A stretch of 64,000 nt of DNA from RGIG4608 sp051867875 (GCA_051867875.1 JBJDZG010000025.1:1-64000); one strand, 5' to 3'; numbered from the stretch's first letter, positions 35,501-43,935 are shown. Translations and numbers: made by a program. Notes: a model not told the origin generated them from the letters alone.

Positions 35501-35724
35501 CAGACCGCTGAGAAAGTCAGGGATATTTTTCGTTCTCATTCTCGTCGGCGTACAAGGGTACGCCGGAGTGTAAGAACGGAAAAAGCAAGTCGGCACGAGG
35601 GCTCTCGATGACGCCCTTGTGCCGTTCTTATCTTTATTATAAAGATAACGCCATACCAATTCTGTAAAAAATCACTTGCGGTAGCACGGCTTTATCGGCG
35701 GTCTGAACACGGGTTATGTCCGTG
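35501..35724 (+). ncRNA. Candidate structured RNA element, copy 1
   Basis: Eighteen bases past the foldase gene begins an element closed by an 11-bp stem, CAGACCGCTGA (35501-35511) with TCGGCGGTCTG (35695-35705), and AAAG with CTTT just inside. Inner stems: CGTTCT/AGAACG enclosing CGGCGTAC-AAGG-GTACGCCG; GCAAGT (about 35585) with ACTTGC (about 35674); CGGCACGAGGGC with GCCCTTGTGCCG; TATCTTTA-TTA-TAAAGATA; and a 3' hairpin CACGG/CCGTG. The same architecture with different stem sequences occurs at 58810-59040. I cannot assign it to a known family. Confidence 0.65.
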
Positions 35725-35747
35725 CTGTTTGAACTTGGGAGTATATT

Positions 35748-36422
35748 ATGGTACTTGATAAAAAACAAACTACTTTCGCATACCGCTGTCCTTCATGCGG
35801 AGCGGGCGTTATTTCCGCAGTGGACGTTTTTGCGCTCTCCGCACCTATGATTAAGCTCAAATGCTCCTGCGGTGGAAGTGAAGCGCTTATCGAAAAGCAG
35901 TCCGACGGCAAAATAAGACTTACTGTGCCCTGCCTTATCTGTCCGAAACCGCATACATACCTATTAAGTCCCTCCGTGTTTTTCGGAAAGGACGAGTTTT
36001 TCCTCAACTGTATGTATTCGGATATGAATATCGGTTTCCTCGGAGAGATGGACTACGTCAAGGCAAATCTGGCGAAGAGTGAGCTTGAACTGCTCGACCT
36101 TATGGAAAAATGCGGAATGGACGATTTTTCCGCGATCAGAGAAGCCAACGAGGACGACTCTGACGAGGCACTTGACAGCGAGCTGACGCAGAGCGTGCTT
36201 TTCGTGCTCTCCGAACTTGAAGCAGAGGGCAAGATTTTTTGCAAGTGCAATCACGCTCATGCCGATGGGGACGAAATCGACTCCGAAAAGTACGGCTTTG
36301 AGATTAATTCCGACGGCGTCCGCGTCGTCTGCCGCGACTGCGGAGCGGAGCGCATTATCCCCACCGATAATTCTCTGAATACCCACGCTTTTCTCGACGC
36401 CGATGCGCTGTATCTTGAATAG
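35748..36422 (+). CDS. Zinc-ribbon protein of unknown function
   Basis: The 224-residue acidic protein carries several Cys pairs typical of zinc ribbons: CPSCG (about 14-18), CSCGG (39-43), CLICPKPH (about 62-69), CKCNHAH (about 165-171) and CRDCG (about 199-203). The middle (about 95-155) is helical and acidic. It has no signal peptide, so it is likely cytoplasmic. I cannot name the family; it may be a Clostridia-specific conserved protein. Start behind GGGAGT. It follows the structured element and is followed by two terminators. Confidence 0.8.
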   Translation: MVLDKKQTTFAYRCPSCGAGVISAVDVFALSAPMIKLKCSCGGSEALIEKQSDGKIRLTVPCLICPKPHTYLLSPSVFFGKDEFFLNCMYSDMNIGFLGEMDYVKANLAKSELELLDLMEKCGMDDFSAIREANEDDSDEALDSELTQSVLFVLSELEAEGKIFCKCNHAHADGDEIDSEKYGFEINSDGVRVVCRDCGAERIIPTDNSLNTHAFLDADALYLE

Positions 36423-36461
36423 TCAGCGCAAAAAAGCAGAATATTTTTTGAAAAGCTAACA

Positions 36462-36484
36462 AAAAGCACCCGTACGGGTGTTTT
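36462..36484 (+). terminator. Terminator after the zinc-ribbon gene
   Basis: CACCCG-TA-CGGGTG palindrome preceded by an A run and followed by TTTTA. Confidence 0.65.
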
Positions 36485-36507
36485 AGACTGCTGACAAAGT
36501 CAGCGAA
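36485..36507 (+). repeat. Truncated copy of the structured element 5' end
   Basis: This 22-base stretch matches the first bases of the element at 35503 at about 19 positions (AGAC-GCTGA-AAAGTCAG-GA), then the similarity stops. Here GCTGAC and GTCAGC can pair locally. Confidence 0.45.
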
Positions 36508-36510
36508 CCG

Positions 36511-36545
36511 AATCGGGATGCCGAAAAGGCATCCCGATTTTTTTA
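36511..36545 (+). terminator. Strong terminator upstream of the recombinase gene
   Basis: AATCGGGATGCC and GGCATCCCGATT around GAAAA, followed by a T run. It insulates the recombinase locus. Confidence 0.93.
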
Positions 36546-36651
36546 TATCGGCGGAGTGCCCGCGAAAATGAAAAATTTTGTTCTCGGCGTTGCTTTTTGA
36601 TGATATAATTCAAAGCAAAGCAATTTATAAATGTAAAAAGGAGGTTATTTT

Positions 36652-37257
36652 GTGAATATATACGGATATATTCGAGTCAGTACAAGAGAACAAAACGAGG
36701 ACAGGCAGTTGATTGCTTTGCGAGAGGTTGGGATTGAGGACAATTTCATTTTTGTGGACAAGCAATCGGGCAAGGATTTCAACCGTCCGAAATACAAGCA
36801 ACTGCTTCGCAAACTGAAAAAAGACGACCTGCTCTACATAAAGAGCATAGACCGTCTCGGGCGAAACTATGAGGAAATTCTGCAACAGTGGCGACTGCTT
36901 ACAAAGGAGAAGGGCGTGGACATCGTGGTGCTGGATATGCCGCTCCTTGACACGCGGTGCGGAAAGGATTTGATGGGAACGTTCCTTTCTGACATCGTTT
37001 TGCAAGTGCTGTCTTTCGTTGCGGAGAACGAGCGTGTCAACATTCGCCAAAGGCAAGCCGAGGGCATTGCGGCGGCGAAAGCGCGGGGCGTAAAATTCGG
37101 AAGGCCGCCCAATTCGCTGCCCGGAAACTTCTGTGAGGTATACGGGCGTTGGAATTCCGGAGAGATTACGGGTACTGCCGCGGCAAAAATGTGCGGTATG
37201 CCGCTTGCGACTTTTCGCTATAAAGCGGACATTTACAAAAGCTCGAAAGCCTTGTAA
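36652..37257 (+). CDS. Serine recombinase (resolvase/invertase family)
   Basis: Small serine recombinase of 201 residues, the size of Hin, Gin and Tn3-type resolvases. The catalytic domain begins YGYIRVSTREQNEDRQ with nucleophile Ser10, followed by KSIDRLGRNYEEI, and the ENERVNIRQRQAEGIAAAKARG helix E. A C-terminal helix-turn-helix (about 150-195) follows GVKFGRPP. Start is GTG behind AAAGGAGG. Twenty bases past its stop lies the first of two 18-bp inverted repeats flanking a promoter, so it probably acts as an invertase on that switch. Resolution or an unrelated target remain possible. Confidence 0.93.
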   Translation: MNIYGYIRVSTREQNEDRQLIALREVGIEDNFIFVDKQSGKDFNRPKYKQLLRKLKKDDLLYIKSIDRLGRNYEEILQQWRLLTKEKGVDIVVLDMPLLDTRCGKDLMGTFLSDIVLQVLSFVAENERVNIRQRQAEGIAAAKARGVKFGRPPNSLPGNFCEVYGRWNSGEITGTAAAKMCGMPLATFRYKADIYKSSKAL

Positions 37258-37276
37258 ACAGGCGTTTTTACAATAA

Positions 37277-37294
37277 TGTGTACTTTGTTGTAAG
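37277..37294 (+). repeat. Left inverted repeat of the candidate promoter switch
   Basis: TGTGTACTTTGTTGTAAG. It is itself half of an imperfect dyad (GTGTAC-TTT and AAG-GTACAC, 37278-37300), the shape expected for a small serine recombinase crossover site. Confidence 0.7.
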
Positions 37295-37401
37295 GTACAC
37301 TCACTCCATTTTCTTCGTGTATTATATCACCATTTTTGTAAAAAGTCAATAGTTTGAGGCAAATTTTTCATATAGCGGGATTTTTAGGCTCAAAAAAGGA
37401 A
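37295..37401. promoter_or_regulatory. Candidate invertible segment (107 bp)
   Basis: The segment between the two inverted repeats contains one good promoter, now on the minus strand. It has no ORF of note. By inversion geometry the promoter would move to about 37347-37375 reading rightwards, 93 bp before the GTG of the treble-clef gene. Confidence 0.65.
37321..37349 (-). promoter_or_regulatory. Promoter inside the invertible segment, pointing at the recombinase
   Basis: Minus strand TTGACT and TATAAT with exactly 17 bp between. In this orientation transcription would run antisense into the 3' end of the recombinase gene, and no plus-strand promoter is evident before the treble-clef gene. Confidence 0.75.
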
Positions 37402-37419
37402 CTTACAAAAAAGTACACA
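37402..37419 (-). repeat. Right inverted repeat of the candidate promoter switch
   Basis: On the minus strand TGTGTACTTTTTTGTAAG, 17 of 18 bases identical to the left repeat in opposite orientation (20 of 24 over a wider window). Confidence 0.7.
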
Positions 37420-37467
37420 ATTTCACATTTTTTGTGTATTGTCAAGGCTTATTTGGGAGGTTTCTTT

Positions 37468-38394
37468 GTGACTCTGGCAGAATATTTCCAAACTAATCCG
37501 GAACTTGAAAGAGAGTGGGACAGGGAGGCGAATGCTCAAATTTCTGTTGATACCGTTTCCTACGGCACTCACAAAAAAGCGTCGTGGCGATGCTCTCAAG
37601 GGCACAAATGGGAAGCAAATATCAACAGCCGTGTTTCCTCAAAACGCGGTTGCCCGTACTGCGCGGGCAAGGCGGTGCTTGCCGGATACAATGACCTGAC
37701 GACTGTAAATAAGGAAGTCTTGAAATTCTGGGATTACGAGAAAAACACCGACATTTCTCCCACGGAGGTTGCCGAATTTTCAAAAAAATCAGTTTGGTGG
37801 AAGTGCGAGCTGGGGCACTCCTGGAAGCAAAGCATTCAAGTGATGACCTCATCTGCAACGAAGGGCTCGGGCTGTCCCGTCTGCGATAGCAAAGTGGTGC
37901 TTAAAGGCTTCAACGACCTTGCGTTTTTGCGTCCCGACGTGGCAAAAGAGTGGTGCTACGAGCTTAACCGGCTTAAACCCGACGAGGTTTCGGCAGGAAG
38001 CAAGTCAAAAGCTTGGTGGAAATGTGAGCTGGGGCATACTTGGGAGGCTTACATACATGCAAGAACGGGTGCAGGCGAGAGCAAATGCCCATACTGTGCA
38101 AAAAAAAGGGCGTGGGAAGGCTTTAACGACCTCAAAACCGTCAACCCGCACCTCGCATCGGAGTGGGACGACAAGCTCAACGGCGACCTGAAACCTACGC
38201 AGGTAACGAAAGGCGCGCATAAAAAAGTTTGGTGGAAATGCAGTGCGGGGCACGTTTGGCAAGCATACGTATATGCAAGATCCAAGGAAAACGGCACGGG
38301 CTGTCCCGTCTGCGCGGGCGTTACACGCAAGCCGAAAGATTTCTACCTTGACACGGACAACAGCGCCGTAAGGCGTTTATATAAATCAATCTAA
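37468..38394 (+). CDS. Treble-clef zinc-finger repeat protein (DUF4379-like)
   Basis: The 308-residue protein is built of four repeats of about 65 residues, each with W(R/K)C-xxGH-W ... C-P-x-C, for example WRCSQGHKWEA...CPYC and WWKCELGHTWEA...CPYC. This is the treble-clef zinc-ribbon repeat seen in DUF4379 proteins, which are often fused to a restriction-like nuclease; no nuclease domain is seen here. Likely nucleic-acid binding (inference). I start it at the GTG at 37468, placed behind GGGAGG; the longer frame from 37354 would be coded partly by the switch region. It is the first gene the inverted promoter would reach, and the pilin-like gene follows 34 bp on. Confidence 0.85.
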   Translation: MTLAEYFQTNPELEREWDREANAQISVDTVSYGTHKKASWRCSQGHKWEANINSRVSSKRGCPYCAGKAVLAGYNDLTTVNKEVLKFWDYEKNTDISPTEVAEFSKKSVWWKCELGHSWKQSIQVMTSSATKGSGCPVCDSKVVLKGFNDLAFLRPDVAKEWCYELNRLKPDEVSAGSKSKAWWKCELGHTWEAYIHARTGAGESKCPYCAKKRAWEGFNDLKTVNPHLASEWDDKLNGDLKPTQVTKGAHKKVWWKCSAGHVWQAYVYARSKENGTGCPVCAGVTRKPKDFYLDTDNSAVRRLYKSI

Positions 38395-38428
38395 TATATC
38401 TCGAAAAAATTACGGAGGAAAATTAGTA

Positions 38429-41400
38429 ATGAAAAACAACAAAAAGAGGGGCTTTACCCTCGTCGAATTGCTGGTTGTAATTGCGATTCTCGCAATTCTC
38501 GCAACAGTAAGCGTAGTTGGATATACCTCTTTCATTGAAAGGGCCGCAGTGTCTAACGACGAAAATGTAGCGACTCAGCTCAATCAGTTTTTGATAGCAC
38601 TCAAAGCTGACTCAAACGGTGAGTTCTACGGACAGGAAATCGACGAGAATAATATTTGGCAGGTAACTCAGTATATTCTCGAAGAAGGCGGACTTGGTGA
38701 GCTTGAGCCTCAGTCAAAACAACACTTCTACTTTGACCTTGATACAGGCAAGTATGTTGTAATGACCGACAGTGCTGCCGGCGTTTCTCTTGCAAAGAAA
38801 TTATTTAATTATTTTGCAAATGCCGCAGAACCCGAGTATAACGCAAGACCCGGTAACTGTTTTACAGAGAATAGACAGTATTTCTATGTAGACACAACCG
38901 GCTCTGATCTTGCTAATGTTATCAGACAGTTCTACACATTCGACAGAGAAAATCCCGATGATACATTTGATTATTCTGAATTCCAGACACTTTGCGCAGG
39001 AAATAAAATTCTCTCGGAACTTAAAACACTCGCTGCCCAGAGCGTATTGGTAACAAAGGACGGAATTTTCTATAATAGAAATTCAAGCATCCTTACAAAT
39101 ATGTTCTTCCACGATGACGAGGGACTTCAGTTGATGGAAACACCTGAAATTACTCTTACTGCTGTTGATGGCAAAGTGGATTCCATCATAGTACCCGAAA
39201 ATGTTGAATTCTTCGGTATTGGTGCATTCAATGTTACAGTTGTAGGTGAAGCAACAAATGCACCCGTTATAATCAATAAAACTGCTGAAGAAATTCAAGA
39301 TAATCTTTCAGAAGATTTTACAAATGTAAACTTCGTTCTTGCTGATGGTGAGGAGTGGAAAACTACAATTCCCGCAAGTGGTGCTAATGCAGGAACTCCT
39401 GTAATTACACCTGTTGAACCCTCTGAACAAGAGTATCCCATCGGTGGCGCAAATCCCATGGTAGAATTCGATATTGCCGTGCCGGATAATTTCAAATCCT
39501 ATACTTCGGTAAAGGAAAATACAAACGGTGTAAACATACTTAATGTTCCTACAATCGTATGGCATACAGGTTCTGTTGATTTGGGACTCTATAAAAACGA
39601 TATCGTTGCACAAAATACTACAAGACCTGTTTCATCTACGAGAGTAACATGGGCTTTGACGGATAGTGATGGAAATCCTGCAACTTATGAGGGTATTTCT
39701 CTTGACAACGGTGTTCTTACACTCTCCAGAGTTGGTGATATGTATCCCACAACATCTGTTATTTATGTAACTGCAACGGCTGTTCGTGGCGATGCGACAA
39801 AGACGTTTGCAATAAATCTTTCCCGCGGTAATAATGCCACAATAACAGTAGACGGCGCTACAGCTACATCGGAAGGTGATACTAATACTATTGACGTTCT
39901 TTGGGGCGAAGATTTGAATGAAACAGAAGGTTTCAAACGCTTATATACTGTTGGTGCAACTCTTACAGGATGGGATAATAAGGTAAGCACAAACTTTAAA
40001 TATGATAGCGATATTAAGATTGTTGTTCCCGCCAGTGAAACGAAGTACAGCGCCGATGGAACAAAACTTGTAACACCTAATACACTTATGGGTGATGAAG
40101 ATGCAAGTATGACATTTACATTTGAGATAATTATCGGCGGTTATTATAAAGAAAAGGTAACAATTACTTTGAATCACGGAGCACATTTCTTCACACAGGT
40201 AAGCTCCGGTCTTAAATACGTCGGAACTGAAGGCTCTACGATCAAATTCAGCGATTTGTTTAAGCAGGTCGATTCATCGGCTACATACGAAAATGTTAAA
40301 CTTAACCTTTATATAGTTCCTCAGGCAGGTCAAGCCCAGACCATTCAGAATTTGGATAACAATTATAAATTGCCAACAAATTCTAATGATGCAAGCACTG
40401 ACGGTGTATTCGCATCTGTTCAGAACATAGGAGCTGACGGCTCAATTGATTTTGACCTTATTAACCCTGCAATACCCGTGAAGATAATTGCCGTTGTAAC
40501 AGTTGACGGTTTGCGTGCTTCCAAAAACTATGAACTTACAGTAGTAGGTGGCACAAATATCAGAGAGTATGAAGAAACCGGTGATACCGGCGACGCACTT
40601 GCTGATATGATTGAAAATGCATATCTTTCGGTTAACCCGGTTTTCCTTAATGATATTACAATGTCCGGCACTGTTAATAAATTTTGTGTCAGTGGTAAGA
40701 CAATCTACGGAAATGGTTTTACTTTCAATGTTAAGAATGGTATAAGAACAGAAGAGGGTATTATTGATATTACGAATACAAGGATTCAGGATTTGAAACT
40801 TGTTGGTAGCGTATATTCTGAATTTGCCGGTTCAGTATCTTATGATTGCGGTTCATCTGTAATCATGGCAAGAGGTAATTCTTATATCTATAACTGTTAT
40901 ATTGCTAACACACGTTCTCCTTTGAGAACAAGTGGTAATACAATAATTGAAGATTGCACTCTCTTCGGCGGTAGATACTCCAATATTGACATAACCGGCG
41001 GTACGGTTACTATCAGAGGAACAGTTACAACCGTTCAGCAGAAGTACTCCAATGACGGTGCTACTAATGTTATCGGCGTTGGTGTTGCTACTTGGTTTAA
41101 CGACAATTATAAGACAGTAAAGGTAGAAACGGGTGCAGAATTCAAGCAGTACAACTTTATGGATTCCACTGTATCAGAGTCTTTACCAGCACTTAAGATG
41201 GAAGCCACAGATAGCATATCATTAGAGCTTATTCAGTTGAAAGACCTCTTTAAGGATTTGTTTACTGATACTTATAAAGATTATCGCTTTACCCTTAATG
41301 GTACGGAGTATGTTAACTCAGGTATGATTTCTCTTGACAAGTATATGTTAAATTATAGCGTAACTATTGCAAAGTCGAATGATTATAAAGGTACTCTTGT

Positions 41401-41962
41401 CAAAAAATATAGATATAACTATACAATTAAACTCACTACAAATGTGTCTGATAGTGATACGTTTACAATCGTGTGCCCATCAGGTACGTATATATATAAC
41501 AACAGTGTCGTTTCTTCCGTTGAAGTAACCGGAGCAGAGTTGAAAGCCGGAGTAGTATTTAAAACAAATGATTATAAGTTGAATTCTCCTGGTGATGCGA
41601 CAAAATTTGATTTCCTGATAGAGAATGATAAGTATAAAACACTTGTTACAAGTGGACTTGCGTCGTATGATAACCTACTTTATAAGCATGACATGGGTGC
41701 GGCATTTGACCTAGCTATCACTGCTGGTGGACTCATAACTGATGTAGCTGGTCTCTTCCACAGTAAAGGTATCCACTACAATCAATTGCTTGTAGACGTG
41801 CATACTCCTACCGATGACAATCAGATTAATGGCGCAGAGTCCATATACTATCAATATTTAAGAGAATATCTTGCGGCTGTTGAACAGAATTTCTTTACAC
41901 CTGAAAATTACGACTTCAATGAGCAGGGCAAATTACCTGTATTTGAATTAGCAGGGGAATAA
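38429..41962 (+). CDS. Very large type IV pilin-like surface protein
   Basis: The N-terminus is a classic class III/prepilin signal: KKRG then FTLVELLVVIAILAILATV, with cleavage expected after Gly8 and the Glu at position +5 of the mature protein. Ordinary pilins have 120-200 residues; this one has 1177. After the N-terminal helix and a pilin-like head (to about 120) come Ig-like/beta-sandwich regions and, at about 710-880, a run of short strands (GNSYIYNCYI, GNTIIEDCTLFGG, GGTVTIRGT) resembling a parallel beta-helix. It could be exported by a type II/IV-pilus-like system and act as adhesin or minor tip pilin; no pilus assembly genes are in the window. GGAGG precedes the ATG. Composition is more AT-rich than neighbours. 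Confidence 0.85.
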   Translation: MKNNKKRGFTLVELLVVIAILAILATVSVVGYTSFIERAAVSNDENVATQLNQFLIALKADSNGEFYGQEIDENNIWQVTQYILEEGGLGELEPQSKQHFYFDLDTGKYVVMTDSAAGVSLAKKLFNYFANAAEPEYNARPGNCFTENRQYFYVDTTGSDLANVIRQFYTFDRENPDDTFDYSEFQTLCAGNKILSELKTLAAQSVLVTKDGIFYNRNSSILTNMFFHDDEGLQLMETPEITLTAVDGKVDSIIVPENVEFFGIGAFNVTVVGEATNAPVIINKTAEEIQDNLSEDFTNVNFVLADGEEWKTTIPASGANAGTPVITPVEPSEQEYPIGGANPMVEFDIAVPDNFKSYTSVKENTNGVNILNVPTIVWHTGSVDLGLYKNDIVAQNTTRPVSSTRVTWALTDSDGNPATYEGISLDNGVLTLSRVGDMYPTTSVIYVTATAVRGDATKTFAINLSRGNNATITVDGATATSEGDTNTIDVLWGEDLNETEGFKRLYTVGATLTGWDNKVSTNFKYDSDIKIVVPASETKYSADGTKLVTPNTLMGDEDASMTFTFEIIIGGYYKEKVTITLNHGAHFFTQVSSGLKYVGTEGSTIKFSDLFKQVDSSATYENVKLNLYIVPQAGQAQTIQNLDNNYKLPTNSNDASTDGVFASVQNIGADGSIDFDLINPAIPVKIIAVVTVDGLRASKNYELTVVGGTNIREYEETGDTGDALADMIENAYLSVNPVFLNDITMSGTVNKFCVSGKTIYGNGFTFNVKNGIRTEEGIIDITNTRIQDLKLVGSVYSEFAGSVSYDCGSSVIMARGNSYIYNCYIANTRSPLRTSGNTIIEDCTLFGGRYSNIDITGGTVTIRGTVTTVQQKYSNDGATNVIGVGVATWFNDNYKTVKVETGAEFKQYNFMDSTVSESLPALKMEATDSISLELIQLKDLFKDLFTDTYKDYRFTLNGTEYVNSGMISLDKYMLNYSVTIAKSNDYKGTLVKKYRYNYTIKLTTNVSDSDTFTIVCPSGTYIYNNSVVSSVEVTGAELKAGVVFKTNDYKLNSPGDATKFDFLIENDKYKTLVTSGLASYDNLLYKHDMGAAFDLAITAGGLITDVAGLFHSKGIHYNQLLVDVHTPTDDNQINGAESIYYQYLREYLAAVEQNFFTPENYDFNEQGKLPVFELAGE

Positions 41963-41963
41963 A

Positions 41964-42656
41964 ATGAAATTTCAAAGCATTCATAAAAGAAAAAAACTAA
42001 TCGTACTGATTGTTGTTGGCGTTCTGTTTCTTGCTTGTATCATTGGCGTAATTATTTTCCAACTTGTCTCCGAGGAACGACAGAAACAAGAGGAGCTGGC
42101 GGTTACCTACGGCATAGCAATTGCCAATAAGCCCAATAAAATGGTTTATCTTGTTGGAGAGAGGTTTGAGCCCGAAGGCTTGACAGTTCAACTCATAACA
42201 AATAAAGCGGGAGCAGCGCAGTTTGTTGATTATACTAAACTGACATTTACAGGTTTTGATAGTTCAGTTCCCAATGATTCAGTAGCTGTTACTGTATCTT
42301 ACGGCGAATTTGCTACTATACTTGTGGTGAAAGTTGAAGCCGACCCAACAGCCGATCCCGGTTCAGATTCAAATCCGGAGTCTCAGGAAAGTACCATTGA
42401 AATTCGAGATATGATATTAACATATACTATGAGTAGATGGAATTCTCGCGGTCCCAGCACTTACGGTGCGTACGCCCTGATTACCAAACCCGATGGTACG
42501 GAGTATGGAAGCCTTACGGAAACGGCATTATCAAACGATATGATTCGGAACTATGAAAAAGTTTCTGAACCGTGCGAATACGAATTGATTATTCTCTATA
42601 TTGAAAAAGATGGAACAGAGCATCGCGCAACTGTTACCGTAACGATTACAGAATAA
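41964..42656 (+). CDS. Membrane-anchored protein with bacterial Ig-like domain
   Basis: The 230-residue product has a basic start, one membrane anchor (about 12-34) and an outside part. Residues about 58-125 match the bacterial Ig-like group 3 pattern: MVYLVGERFEPEGLTVQLI, YTKLTFTGFDSSVPNDS, VAVTVSYGEF. A Pro/Ser/Asp linker (about 127-142) leads to a second beta-rich domain. The start lies one base after the pilin-like stop, so the two are translationally coupled and probably function together on the surface. Confidence 0.82.
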   Translation: MKFQSIHKRKKLIVLIVVGVLFLACIIGVIIFQLVSEERQKQEELAVTYGIAIANKPNKMVYLVGERFEPEGLTVQLITNKAGAAQFVDYTKLTFTGFDSSVPNDSVAVTVSYGEFATILVVKVEADPTADPGSDSNPESQESTIEIRDMILTYTMSRWNSRGPSTYGAYALITKPDGTEYGSLTETALSNDMIRNYEKVSEPCEYELIILYIEKDGTEHRATVTVTITE

Positions 42657-42670
42657 TAAAACAAACAATT

Positions 42671-42694
42671 AAAGGAGAGCTTCGGCTCTCCTTT
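42671..42694. terminator. Terminator between the surface operon and the M48 protease gene
   Basis: AAAGGAGAGC-TTCG-GCTCTCCTTTT, usable in both directions by the convergent genes. Confidence 0.9.
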
Positions 42695-42711
42695 TCTTGG
42701 TGTTTTGAATA

Positions 42712-43935
42712 TTATTTTTGTTTCTTCGTCTCAATAAGTTCAATTCTCTCGTGGAGCGGGGGATGATTATAGGTGAGTTTAACTACGGTGGGGTGGGGAT
42801 TCATATCGGAGAGACTATCCTTGCAGAGCTTTTTGAGTGCGGAGATGAGTTCGTTGCCGTAGCCTTTTTCAAAGGCGAGGGCGTCGGCTCTGCGCTCCAT
42901 GGCTCTTGACATATAGTTGAACGGAATTTGCATAAGGGAAGTAACAATTCCGAGCAGGCTTCCGAACGCTACGTAGTAGGCGAAAAGGATACTCGGCTCG
43001 GAGAAGCCGAAGCTTGCGGAAATCGAGGGGAAAATCATACAAATGCTCATCATCAGCATCATCGGCAGGAAGTTGAGAATGTTACAAAGAGTCAGGACTG
43101 TGGTGTCCTTATTCTTAAAATGAGCGAGCTCGTGGGCGAAAACCGCGGTTATTTCGCCGTCGGTATAATTATTTACGAGGTTATCGTAGAGCACTATCTG
43201 TTTGAGCTTGCCGATACCGCCGCAGTAGGCGTTTGCCTTTGTTGTACGGCGCGACGCGTCCATAACGTAGATATCTTTGAGCTTAAAGCCCGCTTCCTCG
43301 AACATTGAAGTGAGGTTATTGCGAAGCTCGCCCTCGGGCAGAGGTGTGAACTTATTGAAAATCTTTGAGAACACGGTTGAAAGAGCGCTGCACACTATCA
43401 TAATTACGGCAATACCTATAAAGGCAATTATGCCGAAATACTCGCCGATAAGCGCATACGCGCCGTAAACGAGCATGAAGATGAGTACGGTAAACAGAGT
43501 ATTAAGAACAAAATTCTTTATCTGGTCGAGCACGAAGGTTTTGGGTGTAATCTTATTAAATCCGAACTCCGCCTCAATTTTGAAGTTGAATATGTACTCA
43601 AACGGAAGTCCTACGACGATGTCAGCAAGGCTCATCAGCGCGAAGAAAAGAATTGATTTTACTATCTCGTTTCCGGGGAGAAGATAGTAAATGAAAGAAA
43701 TGAAATTCGTGCAGTAGAGCACGATGCTTACGGCGAGAAAGACGATTCTGCTTATAAGGAAGAGTCTGTCCTTTTTATTGTTGTATCTTCTCCAGCGGTC
43801 ATACTCCTCTTTGTTATAGATATCCGCAACGCTTGCGGGCAGGGGCTTGCCGACCTGTTTATTATCAAGTATCTGTAAAAAGAGTTTGAAAACAAAGTTA
43901 AGGGCGAGCAATACGAAAAATATAATTTTATACAT
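42712..43935 (-). CDS. M48 family (Ste24-like) integral membrane zinc metalloprotease
   Basis: The 407-residue membrane protein has five or so hydrophobic helices in its first half and the zinc motif HELAHFKN with His268, Glu269 and His272, plus a downstream ERRADALAFEKGYG block providing the third ligand. The overall order (RWRRYNNKKDRLFLISR early, FGFNKITPKTFVLDQIK loop) is that of Ste24/CAAX protease 1 rather than the shorter HtpX. In bacteria such proteins serve membrane-protein quality control. It lies 26 bp after the MATE gene on the same strand, so probably one operon. Confidence 0.92.
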   Translation of the reverse strand: MYKIIFFVLLALNFVFKLFLQILDNKQVGKPLPASVADIYNKEEYDRWRRYNNKKDRLFLISRIVFLAVSIVLYCTNFISFIYYLLPGNEIVKSILFFALMSLADIVVGLPFEYIFNFKIEAEFGFNKITPKTFVLDQIKNFVLNTLFTVLIFMLVYGAYALIGEYFGIIAFIGIAVIMIVCSALSTVFSKIFNKFTPLPEGELRNNLTSMFEEAGFKLKDIYVMDASRRTTKANAYCGGIGKLKQIVLYDNLVNNYTDGEITAVFAHELAHFKNKDTTVLTLCNILNFLPMMLMMSICMIFPSISASFGFSEPSILFAYYVAFGSLLGIVTSLMQIPFNYMSRAMERRADALAFEKGYGNELISALKKLCKDSLSDMNPHPTVVKLTYNHPPLHERIELIETKKQK

